Notes: generated by a model from the sequence alone, not told the origin. 64,000 nucleotides of DNA from Eisenibacter elegans DSM 3317 (GCF_000430505.1 NZ_AUMD01000012.1:372001-436000), one strand, 5' to 3'; shown: positions 17,316-27,317, counted from the stretch's first letter. Numbers and translations are program-made.

Positions 17316-18191
17316 GTGGCAGAAGATTATTACCAAATATTAGGACTTGACCGCCAAGCTTCAGCAGAAGACATCAAGAGAGCCTTCAAGCGTTTGGCGC
17401 TTCAATATCACCCTGATCGCAATCCTGATAGCCCGCACGCCGAGGAGCAATTCAAACGAATCAATGAGGCATATCAGACTCTTTCTGATGAGCACAAGAA
17501 GTGGATCTATGACCTACTGGGCACTGCTCCGGCTGCCGCAACCTCACCAGGCCCTGTCTATCCCGAATATACTCCGCCCCCGCCAACATATACTCCGCCC
17601 TCCGCCAATAATGAGACACAACCTTTGACCAAGCGTGCAAGAAAGCGATGGTATCAGCTGACAGTTGTTTTTGGGTTGTTCTTTATCGTATTTGCCATAT
17701 ATTTTCATGGTTGGATGAACCGCTACAGTGCTCGGCTCAATGTGTCAGATGCGCAAGAGGCACGTGCCGGCGGCAACTATGATGAGGCCTTGGGCTACTT
17801 AAATAGCGCCAAAAATTTTTATCCTGAATATGCCGCCGCACACGAACTAGAGGGGGATATTTATTATGAAAACTACCAAATCTACCGATATGCGCTGAAA
17901 GCCTACACAAAGGCGATTGAGTATACCGACCAGCCCAGCCCGCAGCTTTTGTTCAAAGCCGCGCTCTCGGCCTACCATACCCGCCAATACACCGAAGCGC
18001 ACCAATACCTGAACCAGTTGATTGTCCTACAACCCCACAATGCAGAGGCTTACTACTACCGCGCCCGAAGCCAGTATGCCCTAGGATATGCCGATACCTC
18101 GGTTTGTAATGATATGATGAGGGCTGCCAAAGCCCAAGTTTTAGACGCACAAAAATACATTGAGCTGATATGTTCGGACGTTTATCGATAA
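17316..18191 (+). CDS. Membrane-anchored J-domain protein with TPR repeats
   Basis: A J domain at the N-terminus (EDYYQILGLDRQASAEDIKR, then the invariant HPD in QYHPDRNPD) means it can recruit and stimulate a DnaK-type Hsp70. A Pro- and Tyr-rich linker (about residues 70-105) leads to one membrane helix (about 112-130), followed by tetratricopeptide repeats (about 145-285). The J domain should face the cytoplasm; with a single helix the TPRs would face the periplasm. No Cys-rich or substrate domain of classical DnaJ is present. The best start is the GTG at 17316, which places Val/Met-AEDYY at the usual position; a TTG at 17253 would add 21 unconserved residues. It sits between a PorP/SprF gene and a T9SS cargo gene. 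Confidence 0.82.
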   Translation: MAEDYYQILGLDRQASAEDIKRAFKRLALQYHPDRNPDSPHAEEQFKRINEAYQTLSDEHKKWIYDLLGTAPAAATSPGPVYPEYTPPPPTYTPPSANNETQPLTKRARKRWYQLTVVFGLFFIVFAIYFHGWMNRYSARLNVSDAQEARAGGNYDEALGYLNSAKNFYPEYAAAHELEGDIYYENYQIYRYALKAYTKAIEYTDQPSPQLLFKAALSAYHTRQYTEAHQYLNQLIVLQPHNAEAYYYRARSQYALGYADTSVCNDMMRAAKAQVLDAQKYIELICSDVYR

Positions 18192-18255
18192 GAAAAAAAT
18201 ACCAGTCGATAAAATACCTGACACAACTCATGAATGATTTTTCATCACAAGCAAT

Positions 18256-18263
18256 TACCTTTG
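18256..18263 (+). promoter_or_regulatory. Possible -7 box upstream of the giant T9SS cargo gene
   Basis: TACCTTTG at 18256-18263 matches the Bacteroidota -7 consensus and would give a leader of about 200 nt before the ATG at 18473. There is no good -33 TTTG, so the call is tentative. Confidence 0.35.
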
Positions 18264-18472
18264 TTCGACCTAGCGTATAAAAGCAAAGTACCTCAAACCA
18301 AGGCATCAAGTATTTGCCCGTCGAAAACAGCCAGAAAACTGCCCGTAGGACAAAAGAAATTCGATGGCTGCCGCCAAAACACAAAATGGTACTTTTATTG
18401 AGCTTATCGCAAATACCTTACAATACCTACCCACTGTACCTATACTTAGATTATTTTATTGCAATTACTCAG

Positions 18473-21400
18473 ATGAAAAAGCATTGCTTCATACTTCCCC
18501 AGTGGTTTTTCCAAATGATTCTTTGTTTCGGCCTGTTATGGCCGGCGGGGCTTGTTCAGTTATTACAAGCCCAACACCAAGAACCACAGCTCATCAACGT
18601 GAACGACCTCCCCGGTGTGAGCAGCGGCCCTTCACAGCTAACCAATGTCAATGGAGTGTTGTACTTCAATGCATTGGCAGGGTCAGTTGGGCAGTTTGGT
18701 ACTGAGCCGCATACCGCCATACAAACTACTTCCACTTTTTTGAGGGATATACGCCCCGGTGGTGATAATTCCGGCTCAAGGTTTTTTACTTTTTATGGAG
18801 GACAATGCTATTTTTTTGCTAATAATGGCACGACCAAAGCAGGGGCTATGTGGCGCAGCAATGGAACACCCGCAGGCACAGTTTTATTGAAAGACCTTGT
18901 TCAGCCTACATCTACCATACCTAGTGCCCAATCGAGGGATATGATGGTAGTCAATGGCTTGTTGATATTTGTGGCAGATGATGGTATTACAGGTACAACA
19001 TTATTTAGAGGGGATGGCACTGTAGGGGGAACAGTCCCGATTGTCAATATCAATACCAATCCTACTACTCCCGCGCCCCGTACACAAAACGCAGACCCTT
19101 TTGGGCTGACTCGTGTAGGCAACAGGGTGTTTTTTACGGCCAATAATGGTAACGCAACCAATGGGCGCGAGCTGTGGGTTAGCGATGGTACGGCTGCCGG
19201 TACAATGATGGTCAGGGACATTCGCCCGGGACCCCAAAGCGCTTTTACCGAAGATCCCGAAAGTAGCATCCTGATAGAAAAAGATGGGCTTTGTTATTTT
19301 GTAGCCAATGATGGCACAGGACAGGCGCTTTGGCGCAGCGATGGCACGTCTGCCGGTACAATAAAGGTCAGCCCCATTGAGTTCAATACCGCCAGTGGCA
19401 TTATCAACGTGGGCAATATCCTGTATTTTAGCGCCAGCACCCCCGCCGCAGGTGCAGAGCTTTGGCGTAGCGATGGCACACCTACCGGTACGGTGATGGT
19501 TCGAGACTTGATTCCGGGAACGGCCAGTTCAGCCCCCAGTAACTTTGCCGCTGTAGGTGGACGCTTGTTCTTTGCAGCAGACGCGGTAGGCCCTACAAGT
19601 AACCCCTTGGGTCGGGAGCTGTGGGTCAGTGATGGTACGGCCAGCGGTACTTTCTTGGTAAGGGATATTGCTCCAGGAGGTTTTTCGTCTAACCCCAGTA
19701 ATTTGACCAATGTAGATGGCACTTTATACTTTGTGGCCAACAATGGGACTGTCGGAGCCGAACTATGGACTAGTGATGGTACAGAGGCCGGTACGCGGCT
19801 TTTTAAGGATGTAAACCCAACACCCAATGTGGGCGGTGAGATTACAGAGATTGTCAGTATGCTCACCCAAGGGTTTTACTTCAATGGCTTTCTTGATGCC
19901 AATGTAGGAAAAGAGCTTTGGTACTCAGTACCTTGCCCTCGCGCCACCCTGACCTATGCTTCTGATGTACTGTGTCAAGGAGCGGGCAATGCGCTACCCA
20001 ACCTCACCGTAACGGACCCGGGACTGAACGGCGGAGTATATAGTAGCACCGATGCCAATTTACGTTTTGTAGACACAGGCAACAACACCAACTCCCTGAC
20101 TGGGGAAATCAATGTGGGTATTACCCCCCCGGGCACATACTTGATTAATTATAATCTCCCGGGAGGCTTTAATGGATGTATTATCCGAGCTTCGTTCGAA
20201 GTAACAATTTTACCGGGGGGATCTAGCAGTGTGGATGAAGTAGCCAATCATACGACCTTTGCCCCGGGTATTTTTGAAAACCCACCTTCAGACCCCGGTC
20301 AAGCTACAGACATTCCGGTAGGGATAGCGGCTTCGCCCAACCAACAGTTTTTGTATATTGCCGATATTGTCAATGGGCGTATCCAGCGCCTCAACAAGGC
20401 CACAGGCGCAGTAAATAACGCTAACTTTATCACTGGCCTCAACCGTCCCGGAGGGATCGATGTAGACATTGCTGGCAACATCTACGTAGCCGAGTCGGGT
20501 AACCACGTCATCAGAGTATTTTCTGCCGCCGGTGGTGCAACCCCTATTCTAACCTATGGCCAGCCTGGTAGTGAAGGTGATGTGTTGGGTGACCCTGCCA
20601 CAGCACGCTTCCGCCGCCCTTCGGATGTGGCAGTAGATGCCAGTGGCAACATTTATGTGGCCGATATGTCTAACCACAAAGTCAAACGCATAGCACCAGA
20701 TGGCAATACAACCCTCCTAGCCGGTAGCGGGGCAACAGACTTTGCTGACGGTACCGGAGCCGATGCCCGCTTTTGGTTTCCTACAGGCATCGCCGTAGGG
20801 TTCGACGGCAACCTAGTCGTAGCCGACCGCTTCAACAACCGTATCCGACGCATTACTCCGGCAGGGGTGGTTACAACCATCGCCGGACAAGTACAGGGCT
20901 GTGCTAATGGAGTCGGTAGTGCGGCAAGCTTTAACCGCCCTACCAGTGTATCCGTAGGCCCTAGAGGGGTTATTTTTGTTGCTGATCGCAGTAACCACGT
21001 CATCCGCCGTATCCAAGGTAATCAAGTTACCTTGGCTGCTAGTACTTGTGCGGCAGGGGCTGGTGATGCCGCTGGTGGGTTTGCTTTTGCGGCGCGTTTT
21101 AATATGCCTAATGGGATATATGCAGATTTGTCCCAAAATGTCTTTGTAGCTGATGGGCGTAACCAAAAGCTCAAGCGCCTGTTGGTGGCAAATGCTGCGG
21201 CGGGATATGTAGACGGTGCAGGAGTCATTTGCTTGAATACACCGGGAACGCTGACAGCACGCCGCGTTGATGGAACCATGCAGCCCTCAGTGCTCAAGTG
21301 GCAGCGCACTACCGATTTCAGCCTTGCCCAAACGTGGATAGACATCAACCAAACCAGCGCTACCCTCAACTACAACGATGGTACACTCAACATCACCGAA

Positions 21401-24400
21401 AATACGATGTTTAGGGCTATCGTACAGGCGGGTTTGTGTCAACAACCCTCTAACTTTGCGGCTATTGTCATTTCCAAACCTGACCCTCCCGTTGCCGGAC
21501 TCGCGCCAGACCCTAGCTGTGGCGGGGGTAATGTAACCCTGACGGCCTCTGGGGGTGCCAATGGCACCTACCGCTGGTACCGAGATGTGGCCGGAACGCC
21601 TACCCTCATCGTTGGAGAAACCAGCAACACCATTACCGTCAGCGTAACCGAAAACACGACCTTCTTTGTCTCCTTACAAGGAGTCTGTGAGAGTGAGCGC
21701 ATCCCAATAGAGGTTACGGTCATCCCTACGCCGGCTACGCCTACCGCCTCCGGCCTACGCTGTGGCCCTGGCGCAGTTACCTTGACTGCCACCGGCGCAA
21801 CAGGGCAAGAAAAATATGTGTGGTACGAAGATGCTGCCGGAACGATTATTCTCAAAACCTCTACCGATGCCGCAGACAATACCTTTGTAAGCCCCGAAAT
21901 CAGCAGCAGCACCAACTTCTATGTCCGCATTATCAATGAGGCGGTTGCTGGATGTAATGGCGTCATTGCAACAGCTCCCGCTACCATCGAAGAAGTGCCC
22001 GCGCCAGTCATTACTGGCGACAACCAAATCTGTACCAGTGCTACCGGTATTGTCTATAGCACCCCAAATGCTGCCGGACGTACTTTTGAGTGGACAGTAG
22101 TAGGGGGAACGATTGCCTCCGGCCAAGGAACAAACCAGATTACGGTAGACTGGGGGCCTACAGGCGGCACAGTAACTGTTAGGGAAATTATTGATGCCAC
22201 CAACTGTGATGCGACCAGCCCCGAAATTACCGTGGCTACCAACACCCTACCTACACCCAATATCACTGGCGACAATACTGGCTGTGTGCAGAATATTTTG
22301 GTATATACCACCCCGGCTGTGGCAGGCAATAGTTATGACTGGACAGTAGTGGGCGGCAATATCGTAGCAGGCCAAGGAACAAACCAAGTTTCTGTACAAT
22401 GGACTGCTGCCGGCACTGGAGAGGTTTCAGTGGTGGAAGGCGCCAACGGAAGTACTACTTGTATAGGTACGGCCAACTTCAACGTAACCCTTGGCGATAC
22501 CCCACTGCCCACCATTACAGGGCCGGATGTCGTTTGTGAAAATACTCCCGGACAAGTGTACACTGTACCCAATGTGGGCGGCGATACTTACAATTGGGTG
22601 CTTCTGGACGGAGGCGGAACAATCGTCGCTGGGCAAAGTACCAACTCGCTGACCATCGATTGGGGCGCTGTCAACGAAATCCGCTTGATGATAGAGCAAA
22701 CCAACCCCATCACCAACTGTATCGGGCGCGATACCCTTACGGTTCGTATCAACGGTGTACCTGCTCCGGTCATTGCAGGCCCTACTGTTGCTTGTACCAA
22801 TACACCCACCATATATAGCACCACTAACAACCCCGGCAATATTTATGACTGGACAATAGTGGGTGGCAATATCGTAGATGGCGCAGGTACACACCAAATC
22901 ACTGTAGAATGGACGAACGCTACCGGTTCTTTGGACCTGACCGAAAGCGTTCCTGGTGGTGGCTGTACGACAATAGCCGCACAGCTGAACGTAACTGCTG
23001 CGCCACGCCCAACACCTAGTACGGCTACATGGCCTACAGCGGCATGTCAACTTGACGAGCTGGTCTACACCACGCCCAACGTCGGAGGCAATACCTATAC
23101 TTGGGTAGTAGATGGAGGCACTATCATCGCCGGTGATGGCACTAACCAAGTAACCGTGCGTTGGACAGAAACCGGCACACGCAGCATCCGACTGGTAGAG
23201 GCCAGCGCAGCTACCTGTACCGATACCGTCAGCATTAGCGTAGAGGTTACACTCAAGCCAGCACCTGTGATTAGTGGAGATGTAGTCGTATGTGAGAATA
23301 GCACCGGTACTTTCAGTACCCCTGATGTAGCCGGACACACCTACAACTGGAGCATCACCGGAGGTACTATCACTGGTGGCCAAAACACGCACCAAGTAAC
23401 CGTACAGTGGGGAGCAGGCCCTGCTGGCACATTGAGCGTAGAAGAGACCAACCCCGCAGGTGGAGGATGTGTAACGGCTACTACACCGCTGCCAATAGAA
23501 ATCAGGCCTACACCTACACCAGTCATTACGGGAGATGCCAACGCCTGTACCAATGTGGCAGAAGTATATAGTACGCCTGCCGTCGGAGGCAACACGTATG
23601 CCTGGACGCTTTCCGAAGGAGGAATGATCACCGCCGGAGATGGCACAAACAGTATCACCGTAATGTGGCAGACTGCCGGAGCCAAAACAGTATCGCTCAC
23701 CGAACGCAGCGGCCCCGGTTGCGAAACAGCCACTAGCTTCAATGTCAATGTAGACAATACCCCCGTGCCAGATATTTCTGGCCCGACAGTGGTCTGTAAG
23801 GGTGCTACCCAAACTTACCAAACTGCTGCCACGGGCAACACATTCAACTGGGTAATAAGCAGTGGAACCATCAACAGCGGCCAAGGTACTAACCAAGTAA
23901 CCGTTACTTGGAGCAATGTAGACAATACCGGCAGCTTGACGGTAGAAGAAACTTCTGCCAACGGAACTTGTATTACCACTACTGCGGCTTACAACGTAAC
24001 GCTGGCCGATGTGCCCACACCAGCAGTAACTAGGGTAGATGCCATTCCAGGCAATGATTTCTGCGCCAAAAACACCTACCAATTCTCCACACCGGCTCAA
24101 GCCGGCACTTCGTACCAGTGGGAGGTCAATGGCGGTACTATCATCGCAGGCCAAGGTACTAACCAAATCTCAGTTACTTGGGGTACAGGCTTGGCTGGAG
24201 ATGTACAGGTAACCCAGCAAGTAACAGGGACAGACTGTGCGGTTACGAGCGCGTTATATACGGCCAATATCCTGCCTAGTCCTTCGCCTGATATTACCGC
24301 ACTGAACGAAGCCAATAGCGCTTTTCCAGGTTTTGTCTGTGAGAATACCGGTGGGTTCCGTTATCAAACCCCCAATACCGGCGGCACCTTTGTTTGGACT

Positions 24401-25606
24401 ATCAACGGCAATGGAACGATTGCTGCAGGCCAAGGCACCAACGAAATCACCGTCAACTGGGGAGGAGCAGGCAATGCCGCAATTATTGTAAGCGAAGTGG
24501 GCGGCAACGGTTGCGGATTCTCTGATACCTTGCGCATCACCATAGAGCCAACACCAGGCGCGCCCAATATTCGCAATGCCCTGCGTTGTACCCCAGGCAG
24601 AGCACGGATGTTTGCCAGCTTACCCAATGCCATTGCCTACAACTGGTATGATGCGGGTAATAACTTTATCGCACAAGTAACCGATACGCTCTTCACGCAA
24701 GACATTAGCGCAACGACAACCTACTTCGTAGAAGCTGTTACAATGCCACAGTGTATCAGCCCTAGAGTACAAGTAACGGCGACCCTCAGCGACCAAAATA
24801 TAGAAGCCAATGTAGACGCACAGCTGACCAACATCTGTGGGCGTGCACCTACAGGAGCCATCACGCTGACCCTTAGCGGCGGGCAGGAGCCTTATGTGTT
24901 CCAATGGTCGAATGGCGCTACCACACAAAACCTCAGCGGCCTTACCGCCGGCGTATATAGTGTGCTGATTACAGACGATGGCGGCTGTACTACGGAGCGT
25001 ACTTACGAGTTGTTTGAAGAGTTCAATACCTTACCAGTCAATGTAGGGCCGGATTTGGTCATTACTCGTGGCGAAACTGTTACCCTCAACGCAGATGCTC
25101 CTGATGCGGTGGCCTTCCTCTGGACTCCGGCGCGAGGCCTCTCTGACCCCACCGCCCGCAACCCGCAAGCCTCTCCCGATACCACCACTACCTATGTGGT
25201 AGAAGTAACCAATAGCGCAGGGTGTATCGGCTTCGACAGCCTCACGATAGAGGTAAATGTGTATGATATATTTATTCCGAACACATTCTCGCCCAATAAC
25301 GATGGAGAAAATGACCTCTTGGAGATATATGGCAACAATCTTGTAAGGGTGAATGTACAGATATATGACCGACTGGGCAAACTCGTTTATGAACAGCGCT
25401 TTGACCGCAACAGTGGCACATTGCAGGACATAGACGATATCGGAAAAATTCAAAAATCAGTCGGAGGTTGGGATGGTACGGCCAGCACCGTAGGGGGCAG
25501 CCGAGAGCCGCTGCCTTCTGGAACTTATATCTGGAAAGTTACCGGACAGTTTGCCAACGAACGTACGATGAAGCCACAATCCGGTAGTGTTGTATTGATG
25601 CGATAG
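18473..25606 (+). CDS. Giant T9SS type B cargo protein with propeller, NHL and PKD-like repeats
   Basis: This surface protein of 2,377 residues starts with a signal peptide (MKKHCFILPQ to LLQAQ). Eight ELWxSDGTxxGT-type repeats follow (about residues 120-490), then one Ig-like segment. Five or six NHL repeats come next (about 600-900; for example GNIYVADMSNHKVKRI), probably a second propeller, then two Ig-like domains. About ten PKD-like domains of some 84 residues follow (about 1180-2020), each with a conserved Cys, a W-x-V-x-x-G strand and GTNQxxVxW. An Ig-like segment, a SprB-type repeat (about 2110-2180), one more PKD-like domain and a gliding motility-associated C-terminal domain (IFIPNTFSPNNDGENDLLE) end the protein. 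That tail directs export by the T9SS and marks type B cargo. An adhesive or gliding role is likely by analogy with SprB. The frame reaches back to a TTG at 18314, but the ATG at 18473 is the signal-peptide start. Confidence 0.93.
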   Translation: MKKHCFILPQWFFQMILCFGLLWPAGLVQLLQAQHQEPQLINVNDLPGVSSGPSQLTNVNGVLYFNALAGSVGQFGTEPHTAIQTTSTFLRDIRPGGDNSGSRFFTFYGGQCYFFANNGTTKAGAMWRSNGTPAGTVLLKDLVQPTSTIPSAQSRDMMVVNGLLIFVADDGITGTTLFRGDGTVGGTVPIVNINTNPTTPAPRTQNADPFGLTRVGNRVFFTANNGNATNGRELWVSDGTAAGTMMVRDIRPGPQSAFTEDPESSILIEKDGLCYFVANDGTGQALWRSDGTSAGTIKVSPIEFNTASGIINVGNILYFSASTPAAGAELWRSDGTPTGTVMVRDLIPGTASSAPSNFAAVGGRLFFAADAVGPTSNPLGRELWVSDGTASGTFLVRDIAPGGFSSNPSNLTNVDGTLYFVANNGTVGAELWTSDGTEAGTRLFKDVNPTPNVGGEITEIVSMLTQGFYFNGFLDANVGKELWYSVPCPRATLTYASDVLCQGAGNALPNLTVTDPGLNGGVYSSTDANLRFVDTGNNTNSLTGEINVGITPPGTYLINYNLPGGFNGCIIRASFEVTILPGGSSSVDEVANHTTFAPGIFENPPSDPGQATDIPVGIAASPNQQFLYIADIVNGRIQRLNKATGAVNNANFITGLNRPGGIDVDIAGNIYVAESGNHVIRVFSAAGGATPILTYGQPGSEGDVLGDPATARFRRPSDVAVDASGNIYVADMSNHKVKRIAPDGNTTLLAGSGATDFADGTGADARFWFPTGIAVGFDGNLVVADRFNNRIRRITPAGVVTTIAGQVQGCANGVGSAASFNRPTSVSVGPRGVIFVADRSNHVIRRIQGNQVTLAASTCAAGAGDAAGGFAFAARFNMPNGIYADLSQNVFVADGRNQKLKRLLVANAAAGYVDGAGVICLNTPGTLTARRVDGTMQPSVLKWQRTTDFSLAQTWIDINQTSATLNYNDGTLNITENTMFRAIVQAGLCQQPSNFAAIVISKPDPPVAGLAPDPSCGGGNVTLTASGGANGTYRWYRDVAGTPTLIVGETSNTITVSVTENTTFFVSLQGVCESERIPIEVTVIPTPATPTASGLRCGPGAVTLTATGATGQEKYVWYEDAAGTIILKTSTDAADNTFVSPEISSSTNFYVRIINEAVAGCNGVIATAPATIEEVPAPVITGDNQICTSATGIVYSTPNAAGRTFEWTVVGGTIASGQGTNQITVDWGPTGGTVTVREIIDATNCDATSPEITVATNTLPTPNITGDNTGCVQNILVYTTPAVAGNSYDWTVVGGNIVAGQGTNQVSVQWTAAGTGEVSVVEGANGSTTCIGTANFNVTLGDTPLPTITGPDVVCENTPGQVYTVPNVGGDTYNWVLLDGGGTIVAGQSTNSLTIDWGAVNEIRLMIEQTNPITNCIGRDTLTVRINGVPAPVIAGPTVACTNTPTIYSTTNNPGNIYDWTIVGGNIVDGAGTHQITVEWTNATGSLDLTESVPGGGCTTIAAQLNVTAAPRPTPSTATWPTAACQLDELVYTTPNVGGNTYTWVVDGGTIIAGDGTNQVTVRWTETGTRSIRLVEASAATCTDTVSISVEVTLKPAPVISGDVVVCENSTGTFSTPDVAGHTYNWSITGGTITGGQNTHQVTVQWGAGPAGTLSVEETNPAGGGCVTATTPLPIEIRPTPTPVITGDANACTNVAEVYSTPAVGGNTYAWTLSEGGMITAGDGTNSITVMWQTAGAKTVSLTERSGPGCETATSFNVNVDNTPVPDISGPTVVCKGATQTYQTAATGNTFNWVISSGTINSGQGTNQVTVTWSNVDNTGSLTVEETSANGTCITTTAAYNVTLADVPTPAVTRVDAIPGNDFCAKNTYQFSTPAQAGTSYQWEVNGGTIIAGQGTNQISVTWGTGLAGDVQVTQQVTGTDCAVTSALYTANILPSPSPDITALNEANSAFPGFVCENTGGFRYQTPNTGGTFVWTINGNGTIAAGQGTNEITVNWGGAGNAAIIVSEVGGNGCGFSDTLRITIEPTPGAPNIRNALRCTPGRARMFASLPNAIAYNWYDAGNNFIAQVTDTLFTQDISATTTYFVEAVTMPQCISPRVQVTATLSDQNIEANVDAQLTNICGRAPTGAITLTLSGGQEPYVFQWSNGATTQNLSGLTAGVYSVLITDDGGCTTERTYELFEEFNTLPVNVGPDLVITRGETVTLNADAPDAVAFLWTPARGLSDPTARNPQASPDTTTTYVVEVTNSAGCIGFDSLTIEVNVYDIFIPNTFSPNNDGENDLLEIYGNNLVRVNVQIYDRLGKLVYEQRFDRNSGTLQDIDDIGKIQKSVGGWDGTASTVGGSREPLPSGTYIWKVTGQFANERTMKPQSGSVVLMR
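22010..24540 (+). repeat. Array of about ten PKD-like domain repeats inside the giant gene
   Basis: Ten units of about 252 bp begin near 22010, 22264, 22520, 22775, 23030, 23275, 23530, 23780, 24030 and 24300. Each encodes P-x-I-x-G-x-x-x-x-C followed by TPNVGGNTYxW-like and GTNQ-like strands. The DNA is diverged between units, with the best conserved stretch being GGCCAAGGAACAAACCA and its variants. The array could expand or contract by recombination and may be collapsed in short-read assemblies. Confidence 0.8.
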
Positions 25607-25637
25607 CTTCCAATGACTCCAAAACACCTTGACCCTA

Positions 25638-27308
25638 ATGACACAACGTAGCTTCTTTTTATTCATCTTACTTGCGCTCCTGCTCTTTGGGCAGGAGGCA
25701 AGTACCTTGCAAGCGCAGGATATTCGCTATATGCAATATCACCTCTCGCCGCTGCAAACCAACCCTGCTATGGTAGGTGCCGAGAACCAAAAGCAATTTA
25801 TCCTCAATTACCAACAATATAACGTAGGGACAGGGGCGGCCTTTGTGTCGCCGACTGCCTCCATATTGTTGCCCCTGATTCGATATAATGAAGCCAAAAA
25901 AGCCAGCTACCGCTGGGGGGGCGTAGGGTTTGGGGTAATCAGTGATCAAACAGGCCAAAATGGTATTTTACAGACCAATGGCATCACCGGAGCGCTGGCA
26001 ATCAACTTCCCCATCCCGCTACCCGATGGCTTGGCCGTAGTAGAAGACAGCTACCTGAGTATAGGTGCTCAAGCCAGTTATTTTATGAGGGGTATCAATA
26101 CTGCTGCCATTACTACCGGAAGGCAGTTTCAGTTTGGCCGTGTAGACCCTACACTCCCTACAGGTGAGCAGTTTGACAATGAGCGAGCGATGTTTCCCCT
26201 CTTCAATGCCGGGGTCTTCTGGTATACCCAAGACCGCTTCCAAGAGCAGATGACAACCTTCATCGGGTTTTCGGTCAGCAATATCAACCAACCACAAGTA
26301 GCCATTATTGGCTTTGGCCAACAAAACGAACTGGGCGTAGATCGCCTGCCGATGATGCTCTCGGCTACTGCCGGAGTCAGCTTTTTCAAAACAGGCTTGG
26401 TATCTGTTATGCCTAATGCCCGATGGATAAGCCAAGGAGGTGCGAATCAAATCAGCGCAGGGTCGCTCTTCAGAATACAACCACAAAGCGGCAAACTATT
26501 GGACAAGAAGTTCAACCTAGGGGCTTGGTACAATACCCTTACGGCCAACGCTTCTGTGTCGACAGAGGTACATATGCCTATGTGGAACGATAAGCGGAAA
26601 GACAATTCCGGTGGAGATATGTTCATTGCCTTGGCCTATGATCTGCCCTCGTTTGACCAAGGGCTGCGCATTCCCAATGGCAACCGATGGGAGATTACGG
26701 TAGGTCTGAAGTTTGGCCGACGCAAAATCATTCTTGACAAACCTATCGAAATCAAACCACCCACAGATGAAGACCGACTTGCCGCTATCAAACCCGATAC
26801 TACAGGGGGTAATGATGGCAATGATGGCAAAGGAGACAATAACAGTATCCGAGAGCTGTTGTCAGACAAAGACTTGGAGCTTTTCAACTACCGTGGCTAT
26901 TTCTCATACCTGACCGATACCGTCAACACAACAACTGCCGAACTGTTGGATGAGATTGCCGAGATTATGCGCAAATATCCCACTTTGCGTATCGAAATTT
27001 CGGGGCACAGTTGTAGCCTTACCAAGGATGAACGCGAAAATGCGCAGCTTTCACTCCGACGTGCCAAGGCCGGAAAAGAGTACCTTGTGAAACGAGGGGT
27101 AGCTCCAAACCGCATCGAAACGGCTTCTTATGGCGCAAATCAGCCAATTGCCAGCAATGATACGGAGTTTGGTCGTATCAAAAACCGCCGCATCGACTTC
27201 CGTATTCTCAACCCTGAGTTCCAAAATCCGGCGAAGAAACAGGAAGCCCCTAAAGAGGAAGATAAACCCAAAGGCGACCAAGACGACGATGGCGAGAACG
27301 ATGAGTAA
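25638..27308 (+). CDS. PorP/SprF barrel fused to an OmpA-like peptidoglycan-binding domain
   Basis: This 556-residue protein joins two functions. Residues 1-27 are a signal peptide. Residues 28-375 form a PorP/SprF-type barrel opening with the family motif QDIRYMQYHLSPLQTNPAMVG. After a Gly/Asn/Asp-rich linker (about 385-410) comes an OmpA C-terminal domain (about 420-525; ISGHSC, LSLRRAKAGKEYLVKRGV, IKNRRIDFRI). A highly acidic and basic tail of about 30 residues ends the protein. PorP/SprF barrels assist export or anchoring of T9SS cargo; OmpA domains bind peptidoglycan, so the barrel would be tied to the cell wall. It starts 31 nt after the giant cargo gene, very probably in the same transcript. 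Start ATG 25638 is preferred over TTG 25629. Confidence 0.9.
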   Translation: MTQRSFFLFILLALLLFGQEASTLQAQDIRYMQYHLSPLQTNPAMVGAENQKQFILNYQQYNVGTGAAFVSPTASILLPLIRYNEAKKASYRWGGVGFGVISDQTGQNGILQTNGITGALAINFPIPLPDGLAVVEDSYLSIGAQASYFMRGINTAAITTGRQFQFGRVDPTLPTGEQFDNERAMFPLFNAGVFWYTQDRFQEQMTTFIGFSVSNINQPQVAIIGFGQQNELGVDRLPMMLSATAGVSFFKTGLVSVMPNARWISQGGANQISAGSLFRIQPQSGKLLDKKFNLGAWYNTLTANASVSTEVHMPMWNDKRKDNSGGDMFIALAYDLPSFDQGLRIPNGNRWEITVGLKFGRRKIILDKPIEIKPPTDEDRLAAIKPDTTGGNDGNDGKGDNNSIRELLSDKDLELFNYRGYFSYLTDTVNTTTAELLDEIAEIMRKYPTLRIEISGHSCSLTKDERENAQLSLRRAKAGKEYLVKRGVAPNRIETASYGANQPIASNDTEFGRIKNRRIDFRILNPEFQNPAKKQEAPKEEDKPKGDQDDDGENDE

Positions 27309-27317
27309 CTCTTCCAA

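Noticed and set aside
22427-24166. 579-codon open frame on the minus strand inside the giant cargo gene
   Set aside because: It is the antisense of the repeated PKD-like units; it looks like Cys-, Tyr- and Ser-rich noise, follows the repeat period and lacks any family motif, while the sense frame is clearly coding.
22010-24540. Regularly spaced repeats considered as a CRISPR-like array
   Set aside because: The period is 252 bp, units are diverged and all lie in one long protein frame, so these are protein domains.
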